Assembly: GCA_947396885.1 (NCBI GenBank)
Contig: OX377204.1
Span: forward strand, 45,805,139-45,869,138
DNA: 64,000 nucleotides
From: Heligmosomoides polygyrus polygyrus
Lineage: Eukaryota; Nematoda; Chromadorea; Rhabditida; Heligmosomidae
Direction: 5' to 3'
Shown here: positions 42,213 through 53,589 of the stretch, in pieces
Layout: each line of letters begins with the position of its first letter
Position numbering within the stretch: position 1 is the first letter of the stretch
Translations under genes and position numbers: made by a program
Notes under the pieces: generated by a model
The model's database searches: none
The model's input: only the letters and a program-made list of their open reading frames with translations
What the model was told of the DNA's origin: nothing

Positions 42213-42614
42213 AGAGTTTTGATCGCAACAAAACATCCTGTAACAAGATATATTCAATCCGTTGGGCATACCAGAAGTACGCGCACGAAGTACGCGCGTT
42301 CGAAATCTCTTCTCCACGTCACAGATTCCCTCGCCAGCACTACACTGGTCGGAAAATCAACAGAGGCGTGGTAGCTACTCCCAATAAGTAAACGCAGAAC
42401 CGCATTACTAATCAGCTAGCCAGGAGTACAAACCAACATATCGAGATAGGACGCAAGATGGTGAACGGTGAACCAAAATACCTCTAACCGCTGAATGGGG
42501 AAACCATATCATGTGCCAAAATTTCAAGCCATTAATAGTCGATTCTCTGAACACTTCATTGTACTGCGTGGCATTTTTTATAAGTATAGCACTGCTCCTC
42601 TTGTACTCAACCAA

Positions 42615-43310
42615 TAACTAAGGTTTAGCTGGCTGCAACACGGTCGATGCCGTACACGCTAGAAAAGGTGGTATGTTTTTCGGATCATTCTGATAGAAAA
42701 CCACCAAGAAACACGATCCGGTGCATTTTCCTATCGCGGATGTGGAGGCCTTTGATCGCGTACCGCGTTAAGGGATATTATATGTCGCACGACTGAACGG
42801 AACCCCGAGGAGCCCCAGAATAGGTACGAATACTCTGCTCGCCCTGTCGGAGTGCATCGATGGTCTGCGGTCCCTCCACTGCTCTTCGTCATCGTTATGG
42901 ATGCCATATCACGTGGTCTTCAGTGGCCTCTCCCTTGGACGTTGCATTATGCCGGTAATGTAATGCCCATTAGCGACAACTGAACTCCAAGGCGGGTACA
43001 AGCTTGGTGCGATAGTTTTCAGACTCAAGCTTGACGTCAAGAGGACCGAGTACCCGAGGGCTCACGAGAATGAGTCGCACTCCATTAAGGTAAACACTGG
43101 GCTATCACATACATTAGCTTTCAACTGCATGGAGCACTCGTTGAAGTGAACTCACGCATGATTGCAGCTTCCCCAGCTGGCGCTCTCTGAAGCGAGTGCT
43201 CTTCGATAAGAATATACCAGAGCGGCTCAACTCAGAGACCTACAGAAAAGTCGTCCGACCTGCAACTATTTACTGAGCTGAGTGCTGGCCCACGACTAGA
43301 AAATTGCAAG
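42615..43310 (+). pseudogene. RTE family 2 fragment, decayed
   Basis: Scattered blocks match the 38.6-40.9 kb protein: AGCNTVDAVHA, VEAFDRVPR, then LLFVIVMDAISR-type residues, a PLPWTLHYAGN segment where the catalytic box should be, and the KRTEY and PERLNSETYRKVVRP blocks. Many stops and deletions are present. Confidence 0.7.
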
Positions 43311-43441
43311 ATTCGGTTTCTTTCCTCTTTAATTAAGGAAGGGCGCATATAAGCGCCGCGTTGGTGAAATAGACGCAGACAGGGTATTCGATATAGAAAT
43401 TCTTTCAGGTATTTACAGGCAGGTAAGATAACCTTGTTCAA
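43302..43441 (-). pseudogene. LINE ORF1 C-terminal fragment
   Basis: CLRLFHQRGAYMRPSLIKEE followed by RNR matches the C-terminal RPSL.KEER motif of nematode CR1-type ORF1 proteins, also seen at 58860-58920. Too short to say more. Confidence 0.55.
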
Positions 43442-43774
43442 GCTACTCCTACGGCAATATCTCGGGTTTTACAAGCGGAAGAAGCTCTGTTTGGGTAAGG
43501 GACGAATTTTCCTAGGCGTGGATTCCTTCAATGTAGGACATTTTGCCCTTCTCCTGTCATGGTCCACTTCACCTCTAGGATTCCACCAGAACGCTAAACG
43601 GTGCTTATGAAGCAGAGGGCCCTTGGTGCCATGGGGTTGCCGGGAAACATGTTAACGCGGCAACGGCAACGGAAACGCGGCAACTCTACGGCACCCGGGG
43701 AGCGATGCTGCATAAGTACCTACTGAACTATTCTAAGAAACAAGAGCAGGAAAAGTATCAATCACACTAGCGCA

Positions 43775-44030
43775 TTCTACCTGATATGCATTGATGTATA
43801 GAAGGCAACCATTCAGTGCAAAGGAACTCAATAATTTCAGTAGCACATCGCTTATAATGATTGTAGCCATCGGGGAAACTGCATGACAGGCCATCGGGAA
43901 CATCTGGTATCATTACAGAGCGAGGATGATCGATATCAATAGGGGTTTCAGGATACCGCGAGAGAGGATACGCCCGAAGCGATAAACAATAAAGCAACAA
44001 TAAAACAAGACGTGTTGCAAGACGTTTCAA
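43775..44030 (-). CDS. Uncharacterised exon candidate with hydrophobic N-terminus
   Basis: An open stretch on minus begins with a leucine-rich signal-like segment (LATRLVLLLLYCLSL) without an ATG, continues with three to four cysteines (LSCSFPDGYNHYKRC, EFLCTEW, HQC) and meets a plausible donor (TCA G|GTAGAATG) near 43774. It lies about 2.2 kb upstream of the DC-STAMP gene on the same strand. The family is not recognised. Confidence 0.22.
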
Positions 44031-44637
44031 ATTTTATACAGCTGTACCGAACAGCTGTTTGTTCTACCGAACTATTTATTGGTGGAGTGATATTCATCTG
44101 CCTCTTGACGTAGATTGATGCTCACCTATTCCGAAAAGACCACCTTCCCGAAGCCACTTAGTGCAAAAATACCTTCTCAAAAAGTAGTCCTCCAAAAATC
44201 CAACTCCAGTCTTCTGACGCATCCTGCTCCTTCGCACATCTGTGAAGTAGCCGACGCCCAGCATTTATGAGCTAAAATGGAGCTCAACTAGCGGGGATTA
44301 AAATGACCCTGACAAGGGAGGTCAATTAACGTCCCGTGACAATTTTCAAAGTGACCTATTGAGTATTGCAGGGGTTGTCTGAGAAAGACCGTGATGGTTT
44401 TCAAATTTCCTGCGGACATCGGGGTAGGCCAAAAATTGTAAAAACCCGTATCACTTCAGTGCGGGCCGATAAAGCAAAACAGACGTGTGGAACTGCCATG
44501 TCGTGATTAGAATCTATCCAGCAAAAGGTTTGTGGCTGCAAAAGTAACGGAATTACATCGAACTCACAATTTGCTTGTTAGCGATACAGTAAGCAAAGCA
44601 GAACATTGAGGTGCGCCGCTCACGAGTCAGGTGGCAG

Positions 44638-46466
44638 CAGGGGTGTGCGTAATTGAGATTTACGATTTACGATTTTACGATTTACGGCTATTTTTGCCAA
44701 ATTTTTAACGATTTACGATATCTTGGGCCGTAAATCGTAAATTTTCGTAAATGTGATCTTTGATCAGCAACCAATTGGCGTACAAATTTATGTGGACCGG
44801 GTTGTAAAGGTGTGCCCACCCTAGTGGTCTCCTTTTGTAGCACATTACTACTTCCCTTTAGAGCTGTTTTTTGATGCTCTAAAGTGTTAGTATGGCAGAG
44901 GAAGCTATCCTGTGCATGGCTTCTCGAATACGACCTATCATTTTCCTAGAGAAAGAGAGACGAGTTTTCTAGGTCCACGTCCTGTTTGGCAATAAAGCCT
45001 AGTCAATTTGTTTGTAACAGACATACGCTAACCCTATCGAATAGAATTGACGGAAATCCACGATCGAACAACGTTCGTGACTGGAAGCCGGGTTAAAAAG
45101 TTGCTACACTCATGTGGATGGAGTAAACCACCAATGTTCCTATCGGTTTGCATTGCACTTTATAGGGCGGAGCAAATTGATATACAAATTAAAACGGTAC
45201 AGGTAAAAGGGTGAAAGCGAGCGCGTAGCATCTCAAGAAAAAGTCTACTGGTTTTGACAGTTTTGGTCTCCATTTTCGGTGTGGTTGATTTTATCGTGTT
45301 CATCCTGTTTGATCCGTCTAGGACGCCACATGCTCTCGGAGAACAAACGTTCGTTGCAGAACTGGCAAAGGGTAGCCCGAGCGAGTGCAGAGAATTATTA
45401 AATAGTAGCGCCATATCTGAAAGATTTCAAAATCTGACAAGTACAGGCAAACTTGTATAGGAAACCCGCACTCTAGGTGGGTTTAGGTTACCGCTGGTGT
45501 TGTAGATCGTTGGTTCAAAACTTGAGAGCACTTTTAAAGTTAACGCCTTCGCTCCACACTCTCTCTACAATTACAATTAACAGAGCTTCTGACTTTGAAT
45601 ATCATGCTGTGGTTATTGCTTGGTAACCTTCATGGAGCAGTGGATGTGTAACTACCCTCTTGAAGCGCCCTATTCACCGTTTTCACTTTCTGCGTTTAAA
45701 ATGAACCTCTGCAAACTCAAACTGAACCTGTTTCAACTTAAGCAGCGTTCCTCCCAACTCAAATGGGACCTTTAAGTTAAACTAGATACCTTCTAAATCG
45801 AAATTGTGTCGTCTATAGAATCAAACTGACGATGCCTCAACAAGGTTGCTGTTAAGGAATGCGTTAACCTTCCTAGACTACAAAGACTTTTAAGCGACTA
45901 CAAAGGGTGTCCAAGGAATATGGTTACACTGGTTCGGCGACCTAACCTGTCTTATCCGTCTGCTATGGGAATGTTGCTGGGCTAGTTTCAAGATGTAGAA
46001 AAGCGGAGATCTTTCGGTGCGTCACACGATGGGATTGCGTAATGCGCTCACTCAGTACGCATAGCGCAATCCCGTCGTATGACTCTGTATGTTTGTTAGA
46101 TTACTACATGTGCAGTTGCTGTTTTCGCCCGCATTGGTCAGAGGTAAAATGATTTTTTAAAATTTTTTAGCTTTGATAGCGATTTTTTCGCCGAATTTTG
46201 CTAAGTTATAGATAAACTAAGAAATTGGTAGGACGCTAGGAATTCAAAAATATTCAAACGATGGATTCAGCTGGAGTTAAAAGTAGCACGACAAACAAGT
46301 AAATATTTAATCATATCTGGAGAACATTGGTAGAAAAACTCTTTGGAAATTTAGTTGTACTGCACTACAAGTCAGGTGACTCTTACGATTTACGATTTAC
46401 GGTAGTTTTTCCGTAATTACGATTTACGATTTACAAAATTTCAAATTTCATTTACGCACACCCCTT
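44638..46466. mobile_element. hAT-type non-autonomous element 2 (1829 bp)
   Basis: The ends are CAGGGGTGTGCGTAA and, inverted, AAGGGGTGTGCGTAA, with a perfect 8-bp duplication GGTGGCAG at 44630-44637 and 46467-46474. The subterminal zones contain many ATTTACG/CGTAAAT units. No transposase frame is seen. The family A sequence on either side joins precisely when the element and one duplication are removed, which confirms the insertion. Confidence 0.9.
46021..46083. ncRNA. 63-nt hairpin inside hAT element 2, miRNA-precursor-like
   Basis: 46021-46039 pairs with 46065-46083 with one wobble and one mismatch. An inner TGCG/CGCA stem closes on an 11-base loop. The size and the imperfect stem resemble a small-RNA precursor, but MITE-internal hairpins are also common. 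Confidence 0.35.
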
Positions 46467-47814
46467 GGTGGCAGCGACTGGATGACCGAGTGGTTGTGAG
46501 GGGAACTTACACCTACAGGAGGAAGGTGATGGTTCGGATCCGGGGTTGGGGTTCTGCATTGCTGGGCTTGCTCACTGCTCTTTTGCAGATGTAAAGTGTA
46601 AATTGAACACTGCAGTGTACCATGCCGACATTATAACGTTATTTTAACCAGTTTGATACGACTTAACAACGATGCTATTTTCCCCCACCACTCTCTGCCA
46701 ATCGGAGGTGTAGAGACTTGTACTCCCATGGCTGGAGATCTCAAGCAATTTTCGCCCACGCTTCGTCTTGTAGGCTAATTGAGGTGGTGATTACAAGTCT
46801 GATAAACGTTTTCGCGTGATCGCGTAATCCCGCATTTTCACGAGTGATCAAGGTTCTACTTTGAGATAATTTAGAAAAAGGAATGGCAGATTCGTGGTCA
46901 GCAACTTAAATAGTTTCCATAAGCGAGGAATGGTAGAAATCAGTGATCATGGCCCCGCCATCCTAACTCACGACACCCACAGTAACCTAGCCTGGTCGGC
47001 AGAATTTTCAAAAATGGATGCTATATTCGTGCACAGCACCCGAAATAACAGTACTGGGCGATGTTCAGGCTGAAAATATGTTTCGACCTCTCCTCGACTT
47101 TACAGTCACAGTAGTACAACATCCCGGTTATTCTGTATCCATCCCTTTACTTGCACATACTGACCGTCACTTATTCTACCGTAACACCAGAAGCGTTTCC
47201 CAGATTCGTGAACACCACCCCAATCAACCATTAAGACAAAGTTTGACGGAATTTTATTCCCTACCTACGAAGTCATGAGGCTTACTACAAGTACCTATGT
47301 TTGCAATGTCCCCCTCCACTACCTATCAGTATGGAAGAGTGGCCGAGAAAAAATAGGCTGCAATAAGACCAAACTACGGGATCAAAAATGATACATTTTA
47401 AAAGAGGTGGCAGACTTAGTAAAAATTACAAGAAAAGCGTTCTCTATAGAAACCCAATGACTGATCAGCACATCCAGGAGATGTAATGAAGCAACACATC
47501 TCGTTCATGTTCGTAAATGAGGTTAAAATGAGAAACATTTTCAAAACAAGCAGAGAACATTACAAAAGGTTCATAACGTTGTAGCAACTAACAAAAGGTT
47601 CCCCGGCGAGACAAGCATGGTTTTTGTTGACAGGACGTAGCTCTATGCAACGGAATCCTGACTTTTTCATATCCGACAAGAGGTCCAGAAAGAGATAGAA
47701 AATGAAAACGGTGTCTGACCGAGGTCAAAACGCATACTACATTTACAAAAACGGAACGCAATTCGCAAAACCCTGTCCCGGATTCGAACCCTATACCTTT
47801 TCCTCTAACAAGGA

Positions 47815-48075
47815 GAGCCTCTAAACTGGCGGTGAGCTTTTGAGATGCAATTTTTACTGGATGCAGGGTTCCGTGTGGGGAGCCCAAAACCATAGTTACT
47901 TTTTTCGGAATGCTCTTCTGTGGTCGAAAAAAAAGCGTGCGGACGCATGAGCGCGGTGTTCGTGACGTCCTGCTGCCACCCAGCACAAATTGGTTGGTTG
48001 TCGCAGTGGTAGTGTTGTAGCTTCGCAGGTGCAAGGTCGAGGGTTCGATTCCCCTTGCACAGAAAGTAAATATCG
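47815..48075 (+). mobile_element. tRNA-derived SINE-like repeat, copy 2
   Basis: It starts like copy 1 (GAGCTTTTGAGATGC..., TACTTTTTTCGGAATGCTC) and ends in a tRNA-like module with a perfect Pol III B box (GGTTCGATTCC) within a hairpin GTGCAAGG...CCTTGCAC at about 48030-48061. Confidence 0.55.
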
Positions 48076-48699
48076 GTGCTACTACGTCCTTTTTTCGAAC
48101 GGGTGGTAGATAGAAGCGAAGATGTTCAGTTTGTGAGCAGTGTATTTCGCTTACATGCATTTTTTGCAACCTTCCATCATTGTAGAAGAAGGTTAGTACC
48201 TCGTTAGCTATTCTTACCGGTTGGTTACTGCGTTTTTGACTCCATCAATGCAAGGAATGTAATAGACATTGTTACCTACAACACCTTCTCTTCTTGAAAC
48301 AGCGTGACTGTTCTGTACTAGCGAGGTCGAAAAAAGTAATTCATACTTCAGTTACGGGTGTTGCTTGGAGTGCTGATCATGAATCTAAAATCGGTTTCTG
48401 GATTTCCCGTTTTCTTATGACAGGCTAGAGAAGGTGTGAGTAAGTGGGGGTGGTGAGGTCGGATGCACTAAATTCGCCCAAACTTTGTGCGTGGGGGTTA
48501 TTTCGGGTGCTGATCACGAATTTGGCATCAGTTTTTGACTAACTTGTCTAGGGAGTCAAAAATTCTCACCTTTCTACTATTAAAGAGCTCGATGAACGTA
48601 AACGACATTTGCAGCCGTGCTTTTGTTCAAAAATGAGTTGGAAATGGGGATAAAAGGTCGCATTGACCATAAATCGCAAAATGCAAATACACCAGTGCA

Positions 48700-48965
48700 A
48701 AGCAGAATCAAACCCACGACCTTGCACCTGCGAAGCTACAACACTACCACCACTCCAACCGACGTCATTAGGCTGGGTGGTAGCTGGGCGCCATGAACTT
48801 CGCGCTCACACGTCCACACGCTTCTTTTTCGACCACGGAAGAGCATTCCGAAAAAAGTAACTATGGCATTATACTCCCCACACCAGGCCCTACATTCTGT
48901 AAAAATTGCATCGCAAAAGCTCACCGCCTATTTGAAAGCTCTCCTTGTAAGTCTGCATCGCCATC
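48700..48965 (-). mobile_element. tRNA-derived SINE-like repeat, copy 3 (opposed to copy 2)
   Basis: It is the reverse complement of copy 2, with a degenerate B box (GGTTTGATTC) and the same GTGTTGTAGCTTCGCAGG core. Together they form the inner inverted pair of the 44-50 kb domain. Confidence 0.55.
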
Positions 48966-49439
48966 CAGACGCCCTCCCAGTTGCTGCCCAGCCTGCAGTG
49001 AATGATACATTTGAATGTACCCCCCCCCCCAGTCTCCTTGAGGAAGCCTAACGAATTGCCAGATTTCTAACATACAACTATAACTAAAGCTCTTTAGTTT
49101 TTGCAGGCTAATTTCTGAGCATTACACGGTCATTCAAGCTTGTACATACTATCGTGACTACAAAAGTCGAGGAGAGGTGGAAAAATTTTTTTCGCCCGAA
49201 CACCGCCCAGTACTGTTATTTCGGGTGCTGGGCACGAATATGGTATCCATTTTTGGAAATTCTGCCGACCAGGGTAGGTTACTGTGGGTGTCGTGAGTTA
49301 GGATGACGGGGTCATGATCACTGATTTCTACCTTTCCTCGCTTATGGAAACTATTTAAGTTGCTGACCACGAATCTGCCATTACTTTTTCTTAAATTATC
49401 TATGTTATCATACGAGATAAAATAGGGTTATAACGTCAG

Positions 49440-49905
49440 TGTGGTACAATACGGTGTTCAAAGTACACTTTACACCAGCAAAAGAGAAGTGAGCAAGCTC
49501 AACAATGCAGAATCGCACCTCTCGGATCCGAACACATCACCCTCTTCCTGCAAGTCCGCTCCCACACCAACTAGGCCATCCAGTCGATGCCTCCATGCTC
49601 GTGAACGGCGCACCTCAATATTCCGCTTTGGTTATTGTATCGCTAACAAGCAAATTGTGAGTTCGGTGCAATTCCACCACTGATGCAGCCCCAAACCTTT
49701 TGCAGGTTAGACTCTAATCACGACGTAGCAGTTCCAGACGTCTGTTTTCTTTATGGGCCCGCGCTTAAGCGATACGGTGACCCACCCAATTGTCAGCAGG
49801 AAATTTGAAAACCAGTACGGTGCTTCTCAGACAACCCCCTACAACCCTCAATAGGTCCTTCGAAAATTGCCACGGGACATTCATTGACCTCCGTTGTGAA
49901 AATTA
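49440..49905 (-). mobile_element. Long-TIR element family A, copy 3 (partial, inverted)
   Basis: Read on minus it begins with the family A terminus (GAGGTCAATGAATGTC, GACCTATTGAGGGTTGTAG) and proceeds through CACAATTTGCTTGTTAGCG to the CATTG..AGCTTGCTCACT block. It then joins the middle repeat instead of a right TIR. Confidence 0.75.
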
Positions 49906-50746
49906 GTGAGGTGATTACGTTAATGACTGAGGTGGTGGTGACGTTTGTAATATGATGTTTTACCGATAATTCACATAACTCGTCGCCAGTGAAACATTTG
50001 AGAATCGTTTTATGTTATGATGCTTTACATGTATAGATAAGAACATCATCTGTATGCTCGACAATTTCGGTGTCTTTAGCGAGGAACTGCCAACATCACT
50101 CTAATTCTGGCTCTGGTTAGTTATAGTGAATTAATGGAAGATCCTGTGCTTCGTCTTCTCCGCCCTGGTAAACAAAGTGCATTCCGGAATCGATTACTGG
50201 CTGCAAGGCATGTCTGGGAGAGATAGAGCAGTGACTTCTCCATCGGCTGACTACCGAATCATTGTGCAGGTCGAATACGCACTCATCTCACGATAAGGTT
50301 ACAAACACACCTCTACAATCCTTTCATGTTTCATAGGCGAAAAGCGTAACAGTAAAAAAGCAGTAGCGAAGCGGCAGTTAACCGAAAAATTGAGTGATGC
50401 GTTCTAACTTTCCCACCGATTCCAGATTGGGTGGAATTTTTCTAGAAAATAGAATCTTATAAACTCTGTTGCAGAAAACAAAAAGTGGAGAATTCTCTGA
50501 CTGTTGGTATATGACACGTATCTAACGTATCGTGTAACAAAACATTGTTCTCCATTGGATGTTTTTATAGACAGAAAAAATAAGCGTGTAAACGTAGTAC
50601 ATTCTAATATCTCAATTAAACGTTAAAATTAGCTTAAAAATTACGCAGCTGTCCACACTGTTTTCTCTTTCTCATACCAAACTGTTAATGGCTTTTGAAC
50701 ACCGCATTAATGAAAATTCGTTATTATTGCTAGTATGATCTATTTC
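49906..50746. other. No gene recognised
   Basis: AT-rich sequence without recognised repeats, splice-bounded exons or RNAs. Confidence 0.4.
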
Positions 50747-50941
50747 TTAATGACGTATTTGTTGGTCAGAGCAGTTGCGAACTAGATTTCCTTGTCGATT
50801 TTTGTCTGTTGGCAAATTGGTTATTCGGTTTCCAAGAACCACTGACCAAATAGTGATCATTATATCATCAGGACTATCCATAAATTCATTTCCGTTGGAT
50901 CCACCAGTTGTCGAGCAAATTACACGGTCAATTCGAATCAA
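50747..50941 (-). CDS. Uncharacterised open frame, possible exon
   Basis: The residues (CSTTGGSNGNEFMDSPDD, ITNLPTDKNRQGNL, RNCSDQ) have a protein-like composition and two cysteines, and the frame ends in a stop at 50747. No ATG or splice partner was found and no family is recognised. Confidence 0.22.
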   Translation of the reverse strand: MIRIDRVICSTTGGSNGNEFMDSPDDIMITIWSVVLGNRITNLPTDKNRQGNLVRNCSDQQIRH

Positions 50942-51359
50942 AGTAAATCAGCCGAGAACAGCTTTCATCACAAAACTGCTGATCAATGCTTGACACCGCA
51001 ACTTGAAAGCGTTCAGGAAGCAGCACAAGTGTACATGACGTGTCTTACTTTCGTTCCATTGATTACTGAATTCCTCGAGGAATTCGATAATCAGCGATTA
51101 AGAGTCAGCTCCCGAAAAACCAGAAAAATGTGCTGCCATTAATTATCCACCATTCATGCATGTCACTCAACAACATCAACATGTTTGACTTGACAATAGT
51201 GCCGCTGTTTTATTCAACACACGTGCTCCGAAAGAAAAGTGGCGGAAGCGCGCAAGTGCGCACACTGACCTATGGAAATAGTTTTTGTGAAACATAAAAT
51301 TCGCTAACATCTAGGAACTGGTGCGTACTTTACGAGCATCACACCGGCCAGTAACGTCA

Positions 51360-52330
51360 TTGGTTGTGGTGCGCAGTAATTCTGTCCCTCAGGTTGATCC
51401 TCTAAAGGACCTAATTGCTGGTCCGCCTTTACTGGTCTTCCCTCTGCCTCTTTAGTCCCCCACCCTCCTGGTCCCAACTCTTGGGGGACGGTTAGGAGGT
51501 ACACCGGCCCCCTTCCTTTCGCGAAATATAAACCTTGAATACTTCCTATCGCGCTGCCCCAACTCTTCGCCCACATCTTTGTTTCCACTATTGACTCCCT
51601 ACTGGTCTCTTCTTGCTGTTGGTCGCTGTCCTGGTTCCCGTTGTTCTATTCCTCCCTGGTCGCTCTTCTGGTTCACCTTAGAGGCCTCCCTTACCGCCCT
51701 TCTCTACCACCTCCTTAGTGGTATTAATATGCTCACGACAACGTCGGTGACACGATTTAGAATCAGGACGCCTGTTGCGCGACGTAGGATGCCTACCTTC
51801 TGGATCCAGAAACTCAGAAGACCCGTCTTCCGAGAAGAATCCAGAAGCTCAGAAGCGCGCGCAGTCGCCGCTGTGTCGAGCATGAAGAGGCTATGCATAT
51901 GGCAGATTCCTTGTTCTGAATTCTCTTCGGCTCCTTTCTTGTTGCTTCCCATCCTAGTCCCGCCTCCAGGTCCCTTCTTCTAGGTAAGTCCCTCCCCCTT
52001 CGGTATCCTCCTTACTACTCTACCCAATTAAGTAGCCCGTCCCACGTTCACGACACGACGACGGCGAGCGAACGTCCATTGCGCGACATCGGTGTCACAT
52101 CTTCTAAATCCGGTCTCAATTACAATGGATTAGCTTGCTGATCCTCCTTACTACCCCACCCCACCCCTTATTGGTAACTCCCTACTGGTCCCTCTTTATT
52201 GCCTAACTCCTTCTTGGTGCTTTTTTGCTGAATATGCTGGGCTGCTTCATTGTTCCCCCATCGACCCCCCCCCCTCCCATACCGATGCCTCCTCCAGGTC
52301 ACTCCCTCCTGGTCGCTGTCGGCTCTACAC
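51360..52330. repeat. Degenerate CTCCTGGTC-type minisatellite and pyrimidine-rich tract
   Basis: The plus strand is rich in CTCC, CTGGTC and CCTACTGGTCCCTC words repeated irregularly. On the minus strand this reads as glycine/proline-rich frames that mimic collagen-like sequence but do not keep a Gly-X-Y register. Confidence 0.5.
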
Positions 52331-52609
52331 CTTCGAACCTCTTCTACTCTTACCCCTTTAGTTTAAGCAGTGAAGTGTTGCGCTTCTCCTGCTGCATCAA
52401 CATCCCAGGTTCAATAGCAAATTTTGCCCGTGCTGTAGATGATGCGGCGTATCTCACTTAGGTTAGATCACTCAACGGACACACTCTTTTATATATAGGT
52501 GGTGATGGTGACACCCATGCTCAGTGGAGGAAGATGATAAGTAAAACATAGTCGACAGCGTCGATCTTCTTGCTTCCTTGAAGTAGAGGTGTTTAGTATG
52601 TAATAGCAT

Positions 52610-52760
52610 TGAGTATCATTGCTAATGGTCTGTGTGGGCTTCTAGCACATTTCTTGTACACTATTTTAGGTATGCAGTCAAATATAAGCGATGTGGACGG
52701 ATTTGGAGATGAGTTGTTTGAGAATAGTTTTGGGATCATTGGACCTATATTCTCCCTGTC
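52610..52760 (-). pseudogene. CR1-like LINE reverse transcriptase, N-terminal fragment
   Basis: On minus, IPKLFSNN followed by DCIPKIVYKKCARSPHRPLA corresponds to the segment just upstream of RT1 and matches CARSLYKPLSMIFN at the start of the 7.8-kb copy. It is cut off after AMILNAITY. Confidence 0.65.
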
Positions 52761-53214
52761 TCTGCTTGTGTAATTCTGAAAATGTGTTTGTCTAATACTA
52801 ACTGTGGGCTTACCCGTTTTCATCTCATTCTTTTCCGGCACATTTTTTACCCCTTTGGTCAGGATGTATGCGCAATACAGGTTGAGGAGGGGTCCCGACA
52901 CGTTGGTCTGAGTGGCGACAGAGCGCATTTTATGTCGACGAATCGTAAGAAAAAACCGGCAGAAAAAAAGTCAAGCAAAAACAGTGCGAGGCCAGTCACT
53001 GTCCTATATAAACCAATACCTCCAAAACACAGGCACGACTTAAAATACCGACTGCCTAGCTTGTGGTCTCTCAACCATCCACTTCTGTGGATCCACCCAC
53101 TTAAGGTCAGTTCTTTGCAATTGATCTATTTGGTTTGCTGAGTAGTACTTTATCAACTTTCCTGTAAGGTTTTATCAAGGGATTTGTTCGTTCAACTTTG
53201 TGAATGTTCCATCT

Positions 53215-53262
53215 CACTTAGGCCCTTGAAGAGGGCGATTTCGCCGAAACGTCGGCCAATAA
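53215..53262 (+). ncRNA. Hammerhead-ribozyme-like motif of Penelope-type repeats
   Basis: The core reads GGCCCTTGAAGAGGGCGATT, then TCGCCGAAACGTCGGCC: a CUGANGA-like element with one changed base, a stem II GGCG/CGCC with a 4-base loop, the GAAAC element and outer GGCC/GGCC complementarity. Penelope-like retroelements are known to carry type I hammerhead motifs of this kind. The altered core predicts weak or no self-cleavage. No Penelope reverse transcriptase or GIY-YIG domain is visible nearby. Confidence 0.45.
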
Positions 53263-53589
53263 ATGGATTTATCAATCTCGTGTGGCTAATCAACGTCAAC
53301 AAACAACTAGCAAAAAACGTCCGGAGGAAGGTTATTTGACGCTGATCGATCACAACGCATTCGGGGACCGTCTCCTGAGCTTTTCCAAACACTCGTTCCC
53401 CTCAGTGCACAAGTCCGGTCTTCCTCCGTCCTCTGCCTCTCCTAGATCCTCTGCCTTGCCTAGTTTGCGCTGGCAGGGACATTTTGCCCCGAATCCGTTG
53501 CGTAACGTGCAAAACAAGGATTACGAGCTGAAAGGCTGTTTTTCGCTTCACTGTTTTTGTTTCTTTTGCATTTTTGATTTAGCCTAGCG

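Larger units (their letters stand above)
44310..46722 (+). mobile_element. Long-TIR element family A, copy 2, interrupted by hAT element 2
   Basis: 44310-44637 matches 10490-10805, and 46467-46722 matches 10805-10935 plus 14367-14470, so the family is continuous across the hAT insertion. The right TIR is missing; homology stops near 46722. Confidence 0.75.
44310..49905. repeat. Large nested inverted-repeat domain
   Basis: Three pairs of inverted segments are nested. Outer: 44310-44637 plus 46475-46722 with about 49440-49905. Middle: about 46863-47105 with 49158-49397, near 90 percent identical. Inner: about 47815-48075 with 48700-48965. Because order is preserved on both sides, the whole 5.6 kb can fold back on itself. 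It may be one composite foldback element or an inverted duplication later interrupted by insertions such as the hAT copy. Confidence 0.75.

Noticed and set aside
51304..51588. Glycine/proline-rich minus-strand frame suggesting collagen.
   Set aside because: No Gly-X-Y register; it reflects the degenerate CTCCTGGTC minisatellite on the other strand.
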